Below are positions 1 through 12,127 of a stretch of 64,000 nucleotides of DNA, piece after piece. Made by a program: the position numbers and the translations under genes. Each line of letters begins with the position of its first letter. Position 1 is the stretch's first letter. The stretch spans positions 145,570,349-145,634,348 of the forward strand of contig NC_081410.1 in assembly GCF_030272615.1 (NCBI RefSeq). Direction: 5' to 3'. The notes beneath the pieces were generated by a model that saw only the letters and a list, made by a program, of their open reading frames with translations, was not told the DNA's origin and made no database searches. Origin of the DNA: Cryptomeria japonica. Its lineage: Eukaryota; Streptophyta; Pinopsida; Cupressales; Cupressaceae.

Positions 1-114
1 TTTAACTAGTGTGTTTCCAAAACTGTTTTACCGGCTTAGTGCTAGACTGTTTAAGTGTTTAAGTACAATGATTTTTGGTATACTAATTCACCCCCCTCCT
101 CTTAGTATTCATCA
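1..114 (+). repeat. Element A copy 1, 5' LTR (3' end only)
   Basis: The sequence matches the right end of the LTR at 12128-13356 and of both copy 2 LTRs. Shared landmarks are a run ending in TTTAAGTGTTTAAGTAC, a C-rich tract and the terminal CTTAGTATTCATCA. The rest lies upstream of the window. Confidence 0.85.
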
Positions 115-116
115 AT

Positions 117-128
117 TGGTATCAGAGC
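117..128 (+). other. Primer binding site, initiator tRNA-Met type
   Basis: TGGTATCAGAGC, two bases after the LTR end, is the standard plant Copia primer site complementary to the 3' end of initiator tRNA-Met. Confidence 0.85.
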
Positions 129-164
129 CAACCTTTCTATAAGTCTAACCACTTGGAAAGAGAT

Positions 165-1444
165 ATGGGGGAATATACTACGAGGGAACCTACTCATCGG
201 CTCACTCAGATTGAGAAAGCCTATGATGAACTCAAAGTCAAGTATGAGACCTTTATGGCTAAAAGAAGAGAGCATGTTGAAAAACTGATGGAGCTAACTG
301 AAAACAGTTCTTTTGACAAAGTGGACATGGAAGCCCTAGTTCAAGAAGTTGAAAAACTGAATGAGTCCAATGCCAACCTAAGAAGGGAACTTGAAGGACT
401 GACTATTTGAATTTGTCAAGAGCTTGAGAACCAGAGAAAAGCTGAAGATCTGGTAAAGGACAAAGATCATGAGATCTTCAAGTTGAAGCAAGAGATCAGT
501 GCACTTAATGCTCATCTTCATGAAAATAAAATGGAAAAGGAAGAAATGCAAGGTGAACTACACATGGTTGTTTCTGAGAATGCAACCTTAAAGGAATCCA
601 ATGTGCTATTACCAAAGAACTTACTGAGTCAAAGGAAATACTTGCCAAATTCAATAAGAGCATTGTCAAGCTAGAGCAAAAGCTTGAATCAGCTAAACCG
701 GTAAAGAATACCAATGGACTTGGTTTCTTTGATTATGAGGAAGGTGAGACCTCTAGAACAAAAGATGGAGCATCAAAGAAATAACCGACACCAAAGGATA
801 AAGGTAAGCAAAAGTTCAAACCTGTTTGCTTTAATTGTCTAAAGGAAGGACACACTGCCAATGTATGTAGAAGTAAGGCTTACAATAATTTTCCTTATTT
901 TCTAAACGATAAGCCTAGACCCAATAGATTCAATGGTAATTGTTATCCATGCAACAAGTTTGGGCATAGAGTATTTGAATGCAGGTCTGTCATGCACAAC
1001 ACTGGAAGGTATACTCAAAGGAGTCAAGGAGTGTTTTCTGAACCTTCTAGGAACCGGAACCCAAACTAGTTTAATACCTATAATCATCAATCTGGAAGCA
1101 GTGGCTATCAAGTAGCAACCAGATGGAAAGCAACTTGTTTGATCTGTCATGGTCATGGTCACACTACTGCAACATGCAAAAGGAAGAATGGAAACATGAA
1201 TAATGGACCTTGGAGATCACTTGGAATGATTTGTTATCATTGCAACAAACCGGGTCATACAACAAGATTCTGCAGAATAAGAAAGATTATATCAGATGAT
1301 ATATCGGTCACTTCAGAAGGAAATATTGATGTTGAAACTATTCAAGCGGATATGAAGAAAACCTAGAAGAAGAAGCCAGAAGAAGTGATTCAAGAAGAAC
1401 CGGTTTCTGCACCTAGTGTGGAAGTCACTGAACTAACAAACTAA
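165..1444 (+). pseudogene. Element A copy 1 ORF1: coiled-coil, four-zinc-knuckle gag-like protein (broken)
   Basis: The ATG at 165 lies 36 bases past the primer site and matches the start in copy 2. The first part is a charged heptad-rich coiled coil (about codons 10-190). Four CCHC knuckles (C-X2-C-X4-H-X4-C) follow, near 827, 940, 1138 and 1231, beginning CFNC, CYPC, CLIC and CYHC. The end at 1444 matches the copy 2 end. Breaks include an in-frame TGA at 408-410 where copy 2 has TGG, and a TAA near 783 where copy 2 has CAA. The knuckles suggest an RNA-binding capsid-type role. That is inference, since no standard Copia gag (UBN2) domain is visible. Confidence 0.75.
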
Positions 1445-1888
1445 GCATCAGAAAAGCTTAAGGGGAGCAAATGGTGAAATGTTTCAAACCCCCAGTTTAC
1501 ACTGGTAAAAGACCTTAACCGGTATGTGATACCTGTCAATTGGCAGAAGACCGGAAATGGAAAAGGCAAATTAGGGTTTACACCCTAATAGTGGAGCATT
1601 TATTATGGTAGGTGAAGAACTTGTTCAAAAGGATTTTTCAAGTCATTTTTCACTTATCAGTTCTCGAGCGAAGAAGTTTTTTTAAGCACTAAGCGAAGAA
1701 AAGTGATTTGGATGGCGATTCAAAGAATTTTCAAAACTTTGAAGAAAAATCAGAAGCTAATATCAATCGGTCAAGTGTAGAGCACAAAGCGGTATTTCAG
1801 CAATCGAAGGAGTGTGTGGCGAAGTATAATTTGCGAGCCCTAAGTTTTGATTTAAAAAGGTATTTTTTTCAAATTTCTCTATTTTATC
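1445..1888 (+). other. Spacer between ORF1 and ORF2 with an internal polypurine block
   Basis: No frame is shared with copy 2 here. AGCTTAAGGGGAGCAAATGG at about 1454-1473 is a purine block like those before the 3' LTR, and copy 2 keeps it at about 49557. The remainder is a leader-like stretch before ORF2. Confidence 0.55.
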
Positions 1889-3757
1889 ATGACTTCCGCA
1901 TCACACTCTAGCTCTAGTGCACCTGTTGATTCAGTAGACTTTATTCAATGAAAGGCAAAATATAATGCCCTATCTCAAATACCCGCTGGTGTCATAGTCG
2001 AGGAAGGCATTTCTGATTACATTGATTGTAAAATTGAAGACCTAGGATCTCTGATGATCCATTCTCAGTTGAGTCTGTTCTGTGGGAAGGACAAGAAGAT
2101 TAAACCGGAATTTAGCATCCTGGAAAAGAAAAAGCTTCACAATGTAGTCTATTTCCTTGAAGAGTTTTTAGATGATCACATCCGCATCATTCTGAGCAGA
2201 GTGCACGGTGATAAAATGTACTTAGAGCAAATGCATGACATCACACCAGAAGCGATTCATGCCATCACCAATTTCTATAACGTCGGTGAAGTGCCGACCC
2301 TAAGGAAGATCATCAAGACAGAAATGACCAAGCTCACCGGTTCTATGAGTGACCAGAGGGGTATGACCATCAATCCCATCAAGGACGATCTTGTCAAATA
2401 TGTCTGCATGGTAATAGGTTACTGAACATTTTATGCTAGCAAGATCAACTATGTCTTTGCTGCAGCGGTAAATGTTGCCTACAGGATGATCATGGAAGAT
2501 GCATCATTTAACTTATGCACTTGTATGCAAAGGCAACTTTTGGTGAACCTAAAGTCGATAAAACAGGACAATGCCTTGATATTTAAGTTTGGACAACTAT
2601 TGGTTGGGTTGTTCTTCTACTTCCAAGGTTACTTCCCAGGAGTTGGAGATATTCAGTGGTTTGTCGATCAACCGGTTACAAAGCAAATCAAGGAAAGCCT
2701 TCAAGTGGTTGGAACTGATTATCCAGAAATTTTGAACAAATAATTTGATGAGTTTAGACGCAAGATGAGCCAAAAAGTGAGAATATCAGGCGATATTGTC
2801 AAGAAATATGAAGATGACATCTGCTTCACCATCAAAGTTGATGAGTGCATAATGGAGGCGGTTGAGCCAAGACAGGAAGAAGTGGAACCCATGGGATATG
2901 AGGTAATGTATGAAATGCTAGATGGGTATGCCTCTACCCTACTCATCTCACCCCTTGATCCAAAGGCAAAGAGAACCGGCACCTATTTGGAAAGGGTTAC
3001 ACCAGTTGAAGAACCCTCAGTAAAGAAGGGAAAGGCAGTGCCTTTAGCATCGGCACCGGTTACTGCAACTAGTCCCAAAGTGACCAAGCGGTCACCAGCA
3101 AAGAAGAAACCGGAAGATGCACCCACCAAAGTCTTCGAGAGAAAGTGGAAAACAAAAGATATCACACCAGACTCAGAGGACACTGTGTCTGAAGAACAAC
3201 CTAAGAAGACTAGATAAACGAGGAAGAAGACAAAAGCAACCAGCAATGAATCAACAACATCTGCACCAATAAATATTCACGTTTCCTCCTCTATACCTTT
3301 GTCACATTGTCAAAGGACTATCAAAAATCTTAGAAGAAAATTGCTTAGTGATTTAAAAGAATATTTTGATGATTTCAATGACAACGAGAAAGAGGAAGTG
3401 GAACAGGAAGTCATTCAATACTTATGTATTAATGACCGGTCACCCTCATAAATTAGATCTGAGGTACCTGATTCTTTGTATAATTCATTAGATAACAAAT
3501 GGTGCATTGCCATAGAGAAGGAACAAGAAATAAGAGAGGAAGTGTTTGTACAATACTTTCCTGATGTGTCTAATTCAGAACTTTATGAAGTTTTGGACAA
3601 ATACAAAGGCCTCTTCTTTATGCAAAGAAGGAGACTCTTGTTGCTAGAAGGTAAAGCTCCTGAAGTGACTAAAGATACCCACTCCCTTGCTCAATCCGCT
3701 CTAAGGTTGCACCAAGTAAAAAAAGCCAACAAGAAAGCTGAGCAAGAACCGAAAAAC
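1889..3757 (+). pseudogene. Element A copy 1 ORF2, N-terminal part (novel protein, broken)
   Basis: The ATG at 1889 opens a frame starting M-T-S-A-S that matches copy 2 at 50000. It runs through an alpha-helical domain (to about 2745), a Pro/Lys/Thr-rich basic linker (about 2990-3240) and a second charged helical domain (about 3290-3700). In-frame stops near 1950, 2423 and 3215, with other lesions, break it. The frame is cut at 3757 by the Copia 5' LTR and resumes at 10398. I recognise no known domain. It is not reverse transcriptase, integrase or protease. Conservation with copy 2 is clear residue by residue over several hundred codons, so it was a real protein family. Confidence 0.7.
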
Positions 3758-4795
3758 TGTTGGTATTTTGGTATGGTTTTGTCATTGATGTCAACACCTA
3801 TTAAAACTCTAGCACTTTGGAGATACAACAACATTCACCGGCAAGTAAGTAACTATTGCACAGTTACTGGTATATGGTACATTGGCACTTGGAATGGCAT
3901 GGAAGACACCTAGTAATGTCAAAGACATCGTGTGGACATCTTGTCTTGAAGAATTGATTATTGGTATATTCATATTTGCATATTTTCTTTTACTGGCAAA
4001 TAGGTCCAGGGTTATCCAGGGTTCCACCGGCAGGTTTATCTTTTCCAGATTAGCATGGCACGCTATGGAGATGATTAATTACTATTGTAAATGCATTAAG
4101 CCGACATGTTCAAATGGTTATTGCATCGGATATTGTATTGTTTGTAAAATGATTTTATTGTAATATCTTGTAGAGTTGACCTACTAAAATTGGTCTTAGG
4201 TTATGGTATAAATGTAAGGTCTTAATTGTAAGATCGAATGTGGAATGCGAAGAAGGCTTTTGTGAAGGTATATGCAAGATTAAGTAGAGCTATACATGCA
4301 AACATCATTTGAAGGTGAAGCTAGGTTTTTGTGAAAGCATATCAGCATTACACCGGTACTGAATCTAGCATATGAAGATGCTATTTTGAGCAGTACATTC
4401 TTATTGGATTTAACCATCCAATTGTAGTCAGTGTGACTCCCATTTGTGTTTGAGCAGTGAGCTCTAGGCGCTTGGCCTTTTTGCATGTGCAGACCCCATT
4501 TATGTACACTTAGTATCTATAGGAGTATCATTTGATTGTGGATAAGGTTTCCCACCGTGGTTTTTCCCCTTACAGGGTTTCCACATACAAATATTGGTGT
4601 TATGTGTTGTGGATGACTTTGTGTTTTATTTTCATGCATTAATCTTTACCGGTATTGCATTTATCTGTTAATTTGTCCACCGGTATAACAGACTATCTCA
4701 CCGGTATTAAGCAGTAATTTGATTAAGTTGTTTTGGTTTAAATTTATTAAGACAACTGATTCACTCCCCCTCTCAATTGTCCCCGGGACCTAACA
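3758..4795 (+). repeat. Element B 5' LTR
   Basis: It is a direct repeat of 9340-10397. It begins TG and ends CA, with the primer site two bases later. It contains the CACCGTGGTTTTTCCCCTT block typical of plant Copia LTRs, also found in element A LTRs. Confidence 0.95.
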
Positions 4796-4797
4796 AT

Positions 4798-4809
4798 TGG
4801 TATCAGAGC
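4798..4809 (+). other. Element B primer binding site (initiator tRNA-Met)
   Basis: TGGTATCAGAGC lies two bases after the 5' LTR and is identical to the site used by element A. Confidence 0.9.
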
Positions 4810-4852
4810 TAAGTCCTCTTTTTGCAGAAGTTTAACAACTTGAGGAGATCCA

Positions 4853-5902
4853 ATGTCTAAGGACAGTCCTAAACTTGATGGAACCAACTCTGGGATATGG
4901 AAGATCAGGATGGAGACACATTTGAATTGCATTGGAAAGGATATCTGGGATGTTACAAAGAATGGTTATACTGCTGCTACTCCAGGTCACCCTGCTCCAG
5001 CTAACTTGACTAAAGATGAGGAAAATGATTGCAAAGCAAGAGAAGCACTTTTGAGCGCATTAACAGATCAAAAAATCATGGGATTATCAGATAGATCAAC
5101 TGCTAAATCTATTTGGGATCATTTGGAAACACTGAATGAAGGAGATTCCACAGTCAAAATTGCAAAACTTGAAAGCTTCCAGGTCAGGTATGAAAATCTG
5201 AAAATGGAAGAAGATGAAAGAATTTCTGCTTTTATGGAAAGAGTAAATGAAATTGTTTTGGGTATTAAATGTTGTGGAGGAACCTTAAGTGAAGATGAAA
5301 TTATTTCAAAAGTTTTAAGAAGATTTCCACCAGCATACAAAATGAAGGTTACTGCTATAAATGAGTTAAGAACAATGTCTAATACATCAGTAACTAGGGA
5401 TACATTGATTGGAAAACTTTCAGCCTTTGAAATTGAGGAATTTGGTCCTATTGCTACTATAAAGACAGATTTAGCTTTCAAAGCATCAACATCATCTACA
5501 TCATCATTTGACAAATCTGATTGGAAAGCCTTTTATGCAAGAGAACTTAAGGAAAGCAGGAAAGAACTTGAAGCACTATTTGCAAGGAAAACGACTAAAG
5601 GTCCAGTTGGAAGTAAGTATGAAGGTAAAGCACCCTTTAAATGTTTTAACTGCAATAAAATTGGTCATATGGCTTCAAGATGCCCTAATAGACATGCTAG
5701 ACTAAGAGAAGAAGCTAGAAGGACATACAAGCCTAATCCTAAATATCAGAGATACAGATTTAAGAAAAACAAGGACAAATCTTGTTATGTTGCTGATGAA
5801 GGAGTAACTGATGACTCTGATGAAGATCCAACAGACAATGGATGGGTTTTTGTTGCTATAACAGAAGATCAACCAGCACCTGCAGTGCAACCGGTAGAAT
5901 AG
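4853..5902 (+). CDS. Element B gag (Copia, UBN2/DUF4219 type)
   Basis: This 349-codon frame is intact. The N-terminus has the DUF4219-like signature (LDGTNSGIWKIRME, residues about 9-22), then the UBN2 capsid domain (about 60-200) with IWDHLETLNEGDSTV. One CCHC knuckle, CFNCNKIGHMASRC, lies near residue 263, followed by an Arg/Lys-rich tail. The protein would form the virus-like particle and bind the RNA. In Copia elements gag and pol are normally one polyprotein. Here a TAG at 5900 and a TAA at 5921 separate them, probably as decay. The ATG follows the primer site by about 40 bases. Confidence 0.85.
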   Translation: MSKDSPKLDGTNSGIWKIRMETHLNCIGKDIWDVTKNGYTAATPGHPAPANLTKDEENDCKAREALLSALTDQKIMGLSDRSTAKSIWDHLETLNEGDSTVKIAKLESFQVRYENLKMEEDERISAFMERVNEIVLGIKCCGGTLSEDEIISKVLRRFPPAYKMKVTAINELRTMSNTSVTRDTLIGKLSAFEIEEFGPIATIKTDLAFKASTSSTSSFDKSDWKAFYARELKESRKELEALFARKTTKGPVGSKYEGKAPFKCFNCNKIGHMASRCPNRHARLREEARRTYKPNPKYQRYRFKKNKDKSCYVADEGVTDDSDEDPTDNGWVFVAITEDQPAPAVQPVE

Positions 5903-8900
5903 GCCTTAGCAGCTAAAATTTAAGTAAAGGATGAATGGATCATTGATTATGGATGCTCACATCATATGACAGGAGACAAAGGTAAATTCTTGAACTTTCA
6001 AGAATACAATGGAGGCTTAGTAGGATTTGGAGATGATAAAGCTTTTCAGATCAAAGGTAAGGGTTCAATATCTCTTGATGGTAAGCATAACACTGATAAT
6101 GTCTACTATGTCGAAGGTTTAAAGCATAATCTTTTGAGTGTTGGTCAATTAGTTGAGAAAGGATTTTAGTTACAATTTAAGAATGGAAAATACAAAATCA
6201 TGAACAGAATTGGTTTAGAAATTGCAACTGGTAATCAAACTAGAGGTAATATCTTTCATTTGAACAACAATGAAAAGACATGCTTGATTGCACATATAGA
6301 TGAAAGTTGGCTATGGCATAAAAGACTCTATCTATAAACTTTGATTACATAGTAAAAATCAGTACTAGTAAGGTAGTTAGAGATTTACCTAAGATTGTCA
6401 AACCTCACAATACAGTATGTAAGGAATGTCAATTTGGAAAATAGGTTAGAGCTAGTTTCAAAAGTATTCCAGAAAAATCTAATAATGCTCTTGATTTAAT
6501 TCATACTAATTTATGTGGTCTAGCTAGAACTAAAAGCCTATAAGGTGATAGATATTTCATGCTAATCATTGATGACTATTCTAGAATGTGTTGGGTTACT
6601 TTTCTTAGAGAAAAATCAGAAGCACTTGGAAAGTTTAAACTGTTCAAAGCAATGGTTGAAAATGAAACCGGTAAGAAAATCAAATGTTTAAGATCATATC
6701 AAGGAGGTGAATTTACATCTAAAGAATTTAATACATTTTGTGAAGTAAATGGTATTAGAAGACAGCTATCAGCACCTCAGACACCTTAGCAGAATGGAGT
6801 TGTTGAAAGGAAAAATAGAACTATCTTGGATGCAACTACAAGTATGTTATTAGAAGCAAATCTACCACATGTATATTGGAGAGAAATAGTAAGTACAATG
6901 GTCTATACATTCAACAAAGTTCACATCAAAGGTGAAACTGGTAAGACCCCTCATGAACTATGGTTTGGTATTACTCCTACTCTTAAATATTTCAGAATAT
7001 TTGGAAGCAAATTCTACATTAGAAGAGATGAGTATATTGGAAAATTTGATCCTAGAAGTGATGAAGGAATATTTCTTGGTTATTCATCTAAGAGTAAAGT
7101 ATATAGATGTTTTAACAAAAGATTGCAAAAAATTGTTGAGAGTACAAATGTAAAGATTGATGAACAATTCAGAGGAACTTCAAGGTACATAGATTCAAAA
7201 CCAGTAACAGAAATTCTAACAAATGAAACTACACCAAATCCACCGGTACAGAGTGAAGATCCAATTACATCGGTATCATCTAAAAATTCCACTATTACTG
7301 AGGAACAACAACAAACAAAGACACCCTGGTATGTAAGATCGAATCATTCTGAAGATCAGATAATTGGAAACAAGTACAAAGGAGTTATGACAAGAGGAAG
7401 ATTAGAAAATGAAGAGGTATGTCTTATTTATCAAATTGAACCATCATCAATTAATGAGGCATGTGAAGATAAATATTGGACTAAAGCTATGGAAGAAGAA
7501 TTAGAGCAAATTGAGAAAAATAACACTTGGACATTAGTTCCCCAACCTAAAGATAAAAATGTAATTGGAACAAAATGGGTATTTAGAAACAAACTTAATG
7601 AAGATGGTAAGGTTATTAGAAATAAAGAAAGACTAGTGTGTAAGGGATATTCTCAAAAGGAAGGAGTTGACAATAATGAAACCTTTGCACTGGTAGCCAG
7701 AATTGAGGCAGTAAGATTGTTTTTGGCCTTTTCAGCACATAAGAACTACAAAGTATATCAAATGGATATTAAATGTGCATTTCTAAATGGAGATCTTGAG
7801 GAGGAAGTTTACATTGAACAACCTAATGGATTTTCTTTGACAAATGACAAAGATATGGTTTGTAGGTTAAAGAAAGCTTTGTATGGATTGAAGCAAGCTC
7901 CAAGAGCTTGGTATGCAAGATTGGATAAGTATCTTTTGAAAATTGTTTTTTCTAAAGGTAATGCTGACAATAACTTATACTACAAAGTGACTAATGATGA
8001 CATCTTGGCTATAGAATTTTTTGTTGATGATATAGTATTTGGAGGAGAAGATGGATTGTGTAAAGACTTTTCTATCAAAATGCAGCAAAAATTTGAAATG
8101 TCTATGATTGGTGAAATAAAATTCTTTTTAGGATTGTAGATTTCACAGACTGAAAAAGGTATATTCTTGAGTCAATCAAAATACTTAAAAGAGTTACTTA
8201 AGAAATTTGGGATGGAGAACTCTAAACTGGTAAGCACACCTATGACTACAAATGATAAACTATCTTTAAGAGATGAATCTACTCCTATTAATCCAACAAG
8301 GTACAAATCTATGATAGGAGGTTTACTGTATTTAACACAAACAAGACCTGATATTATGAATGCAGTATGTATTGTTTCAAGATTTCAGAGTAATCCTAGA
8401 GAAAATCATGAATCAACAGTAAAATGGATTTTCCGGTACTTACAAGGCACTACAAATCTTGGATTATGGTATCCTAGAGATGAAAACTTTGACCTATGTG
8501 CATACACAAATGCAAATTGGGCAGGAGATGTGGATGACAAAAAAAGCACCACCGGTGGAGCATTCTTTCTTGGAAACAGATTATTTTCTTGGTTGAGTAA
8601 GAAACAGAGTTGCACATCTTTATCAATAGCAGAATCAGAATATGTTGCAGCAACAACTAACTATACACAGGTACTTTGGTTTAATCAAATGTTGAAAGAT
8701 TTAAAGGTAAAATACAAGGAACCTATAACTATATATTGTGACAACACAGCAGCAATTGATATATCTAAGAATCCGGTACTACATTCTAAAACAAAACATG
8801 TTTCTATCAAACTGAATTTTCTAAGGGAAAAAGTTGAAGCAAAAGAAATAAAACTGGTTTATGTGAATACTAAAGAATAGCTTACAGATATTTTTACTAA

Positions 8901-8973
8901 ACCTTTGCCTAAGGAGACTTTCAAATATCTTAGAGAATAGCTTGGGGTCATACCCCCACCAGTAGATATTTAG
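5903..8973 (+). pseudogene. Element B pol: protease, integrase, reverse transcriptase, RNase H (broken)
   Basis: Domains in order: protease (about 5935-5975, D-Y-G-C-S-H-H, where the family has D-S-G); GAG-pre-integrase (WLWHKR near 6310); integrase core (about 6490-7150); reverse transcriptase (about 7455-8160, with MDIKCAFLNG and F-V-D-D); RNase H (about 8500-8900, with ESEYVAA and TKH). In the integrase the first Asp of the family motif HTDLCG is Asn (HTNLCG), and the second, RSD, is RSY; the Glu of VVERKNRT remains. In-frame stops occur at 5921, 6167, 6442, about 6541, 6787, 8137, 8878 and 8938, plus a frameshift near 6336. It cannot work, although long open stretches (6826-8139, 8167-8880) survive. 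Confidence 0.9.
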
Positions 8974-9339
8974 AGAGTTGATGTCTATCATCAATCGACA
9001 GAATTAATAGAGATATATTTTTACTCCGGCTTTAATGAGGAAGCTACTTCTCAGGGGGAGTAGTTGGTATATTGTAATCGGTTGGTATTTTGTATATGTA
9101 TCTAACAATTGGTATTTTGGTATTTTTGTTGCAACTTTGGAATTTGATGTCAAAGGGGGAGAGATTTCTATGGAAAAACACATTATCTTGGTACAGGAAA
9201 ACATAAGGAAACTCATGTTACTCTCAAGGGGAGAGATTGTTACCTTGGGGAGATTATTGGTTTTTATACTTGCCATTTATGTTTTGGCACTTTGATAGTT
9301 TTTCCATCTTGTGTTGCCATCAATGCCAAAGGGGGATAT
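8974..9339 (+). other. Element B 3' untranslated region with four polypurine tracts
   Basis: Purine tracts occur near 9052 (AGGGGGAGTAG), 9150 (CAAAGGGGGAGAG), 9228 (CAAGGGGAGAG) and 9327 (CCAAAGGGGGATA). The last abuts the 3' LTR and should be the plus-strand primer. Several such tracts upstream of the 3' LTR are a known mark of Sirevirus-type Copia elements. The assignment is by this feature only. Confidence 0.7.
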
Positions 9340-10397
9340 TGTTGGTATTTTGGTATGGTTTTGTCATTGATGTCAACACCTACTAAAACTCTAGCACTTT
9401 GGAGATACAACAACATTCACCGGCAAGTAAGTAATTATTGCATAGTTACTGGTATATGGTACACTGGTAGGATATAATGATCACCGGCACTTGGAATGGC
9501 ATGGAAGACACTTGGTAATGTCAAAGACATCATGTGGACATCTTGTCTTGAAGAATTAATTATTGGTATATTCATATTTGCATATTTGCTTTTACCGACA
9601 AATAGGTCCAGGGTTATCCAGGGTTACACCGGCAGGTTTTTCTTTTCCAAATTAGCATGGCATGCTATGGAGATGATTAATTACTATTGTAAATGCATTA
9701 AGCCGACATGTTCAAACATTTATTGCATCAGATATTGTATTGTTTGTAAAAAAAAATTATTGTAATATATTGTAGAGTCGACCTACTCAAATTGGTTTTA
9801 GGTTATGGTATAAATGTAAGGTCTTAATTGTAAGATCAAATGTGGAATTCGAAGAAGGTTTTTGTGAAGGTATATGCAAGATTAAGCAGAGCTATACACG
9901 CAAACATCATTTGAAGGTGAAGCTAGGTTTTTGTGAAAGCATATCAGCATTATACCGGTATTGAATCAAGCATATGAAGATGCTATTTTGAGCAATACAT
10001 TCTTATTGGATTTAACCATCCAATTGTAGTTAGTGTGACTCCCATTTGTGTTTGAACAGTGAGCTCTAGGTGCTTGGCCTTTCTGCATGTGCAGACCCCA
10101 TTTATGTACACTTACTATTTGCAATAGTATCATCTGATTGTGGGTAAGGTTTCCCATCGTGGTTTTTCCCCTTACGGGGTTTCCATGTAAAAATATTGGT
10201 GTTATGTGTTGTGGATGACTTTGTGTTTTATTTTCATGCATTAATCTTTATCGGTATTGCATTTATCTGTTAATCTATCCACTGGTATAACAAACTGTCT
10301 CACCGGTATTAAGCAGTAATTTGATTAAGCTATTTTGGTTTAAATTTATTAAGACAATTGAATCACCCCCCCTCTCAGTTGTCCCGAGGACCTAACA
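9340..10397 (+). repeat. Element B 3' LTR
   Basis: It is a direct repeat of 3758-4795, TG to CA. It carries about 20 bases near 9467-9487 that the 5' LTR lacks, plus scattered substitutions. The right flank re-enters element A ORF2. Confidence 0.95.
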
Positions 10398-11848
10398 AAA
10401 TCAATCAACCGGATGTAGCATATGATAGTGAAGGAGTATCGGTCACTGATCAAATGGAACCCATTGATGTTGATGCCTTTAATGATGAAGATGTTACTCC
10501 AGGTACATCAACAGAAGTGACAGGATAGGAAAAATAGGCAGAGGAAGAGAAGAAGCAACAAGAAGAAGAAAAGAAGAAACTGGCAGATGAAGAAGAAAAG
10601 AGCAAAGAAGAAGAAAAGAGGAAACAGGAAGAGAACAAAAGAAAAGAAGAGGAAAATAAGAGACAAGAGAAGGAAGCAGAAAAGAAATGAAAGGAAGAAG
10701 AAAAGAGAAAAGAGGAAGAGAAGAAGAAGAAGGAGGCAGAACAAGAAGAAGAAAAGAAACAGGCAGAGGAGAAGAGAAAGGCAGAGGAGAAGAGAAAGGA
10801 AGAGGAGAAGAGGAAGCAGGAAGAGGATAAGAGAAAAGAAGAGAAGAAGAAGAAGGATGAGGATGAAGAGAAGCGGAAAGAAGAAGAAGAGAAATGAAAA
10901 ACAAAGAAAGAGGAGAAAAAGAAGGTAGAAGAAGACAAGTTGAGAGAAAAAGAGAAGGAGAAAGCGACACAGAGAACTCAAGTGGAGACTCCAAAGGCAA
11001 CCGGTAGTTAAGCCAGATCGGCTGACACTACCAGTCCCATTGATCTCCAATCTGCAAATGAATTGGAGCTGCTGCAGAGCATTAATCTTGCTCAAGAATG
11101 CCTGGAGGTGATAAGGAGGAAGAAGGAGCAAGACATGATCCAAGCTGCGGTGGACACTCTTACCAGTTTGATACTCGGTACCAACCTCCCTAGTACTGAT
11201 TCCTCTCTGGCCCAACTAAAACTCTTATGCATAGTTGTGGAGGACCAGGTCCAAAGCCTAGAAGAGGTTGCTGAAGCAAATGCCAAGAAGGAGCATCAAA
11301 AGGCCCTGAACACTACCTTGGTGAAAAAGTTACATGAGCTCTGGTCCGATCTACAGAAGGCACAGGAAGACATCAAAGATGCAATGGATGAGGGAAAATT
11401 ACTACGAAGTAAGATATGTCAACCCCATCTATTCTGTGATGATGTACTTGCTTAGAAAGACAAACTGCAATCTGATATGCAGTCATTCATAAGCACCTTC
11501 AAGATGCCCTATGATTCCTTCACCACATATGGGCAAACCACTCACCAGTTTCAACTCTAGTCTGCAAAAATAAAGGCAGAGATAAGCAACCAGACACAAA
11601 ATTTGCAGGAACTTCAACTGGTCCTACTGCCAAGACTGCAAATTCTTCAGAAATGCTATCTCAATCTGGATGCCCTAATGGTCACTCAAGAGATGAGTAC
11701 CTTGGATGCCATGGAAGAACAGGTCTATCAGATGCAAACGGAGAATGAGGTTGCTACCTCATTGCTTGAGTCATGGTCCTTATCCATGAAGCAAATTATG
11801 CAGGACTTTAAATCTATTTTTGACAAGTTTCATTCTTTATTGTCATAA
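10398..11848 (+). pseudogene. Element A copy 1 ORF2, C-terminal part (broken)
   Basis: This continues the frame cut at 3757. It has an acidic start, a long Lys/Glu/Arg repeat (10538-10968), then a helical tail matching copy 2 to the shared stop at 11846-11848. The tail has long heptad-like stretches (for example VVEDQVQSLEEVAEANAKKE) and looks like a coiled coil. TAG stops lie at 11453 and 11558; copy 2 reads CAG at the latter site. The TAA near 11008 is CAA in copy 2. Function unknown. A charged coil plus coiled-coil tail suggests a structural or oligomerising protein, not an enzyme. Confidence 0.7.
10538..10968 (+). repeat. GA-rich coding repeat encoding a Lys/Glu charged coil
   Basis: About 430 bases on the plus strand are nearly all purine, built from imperfect GAAGAGGAGAAGAAGAAG-like units. 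They encode K/E/R-rich repeats in the ORF2 frame. The matching array in copy 2 is at about 52068-52470 with different unit numbers. Long shadow frames on both strands here come from this bias and are not genes. Confidence 0.85.
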
Positions 11849-12127
11849 ACGCTTTTTTAGCTAATAGAAGCAGGGGTTTTTTCAGCTATATTTTGTCATT
11901 GTTGGCAAAGGGGGAGAAGTATTATGGTATTGAATTTTTTTTTTTTATGCATGCTATGTATACTTTCATGTTTATCTCTGTAAGGAGTTGTATACATTGT
12001 ATTTTCTGCAAAGGGATAGTGTATATGCTTAGGGGGAGTATTTTTCATTATGGCATATTTTTTTTGTAAAACACTTAGATGTCAAATTTTTTTCCTAAGT
12101 GTTGCCATCAATGCCAAAGAGGGAGAT
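11849..12127 (+). other. Element A copy 1 3' untranslated region with polypurine tracts
   Basis: Purine tracts lie near 11907 (CAAAGGGGGAGAAG), 12031 (TTAGGGGGAGTA) and 12114 (CCAAAGAGGGAGA). GTGTTGCCATCAATGCCAAA at 12099-12118 is identical to 9311-9330 of Copia element B and 53618-53637 of copy 2. The last tract abuts the 3' LTR and should be the plus-strand primer. Confidence 0.75.

Larger units (their letters stand above)
3758..10397 (+). mobile_element. Element B: degenerate Ty1/Copia retrotransposon nested in element A ORF2
   Basis: Two LTRs of 1038 and 1058 bp start TGTTGGTATTTTGG and end CCTAACA. They bracket a primer site, gag, protease, integrase, reverse transcriptase, RNase H and purine tracts, in Copia order (integrase before reverse transcriptase). 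Flanks are AAAAC on the left and AAATC on the right, an imperfect 5-bp target duplication. Element A ORF2 joins across the insertion. The 20-bp length difference between LTRs is mostly one indel: the 3' LTR has extra bases near 9467-9487, before GGCACTTGGAATGG. Many stops in pol make the element dead. Confidence 0.95.

Noticed and set aside
10450-11000. Long Ser/Phe/Leu-rich minus-strand frames and an Arg/Lys-rich plus-strand frame
   Set aside because: They are shadows of the purine-only Lys/Glu repeat of element A ORF2, which removes stop codons from other frames.
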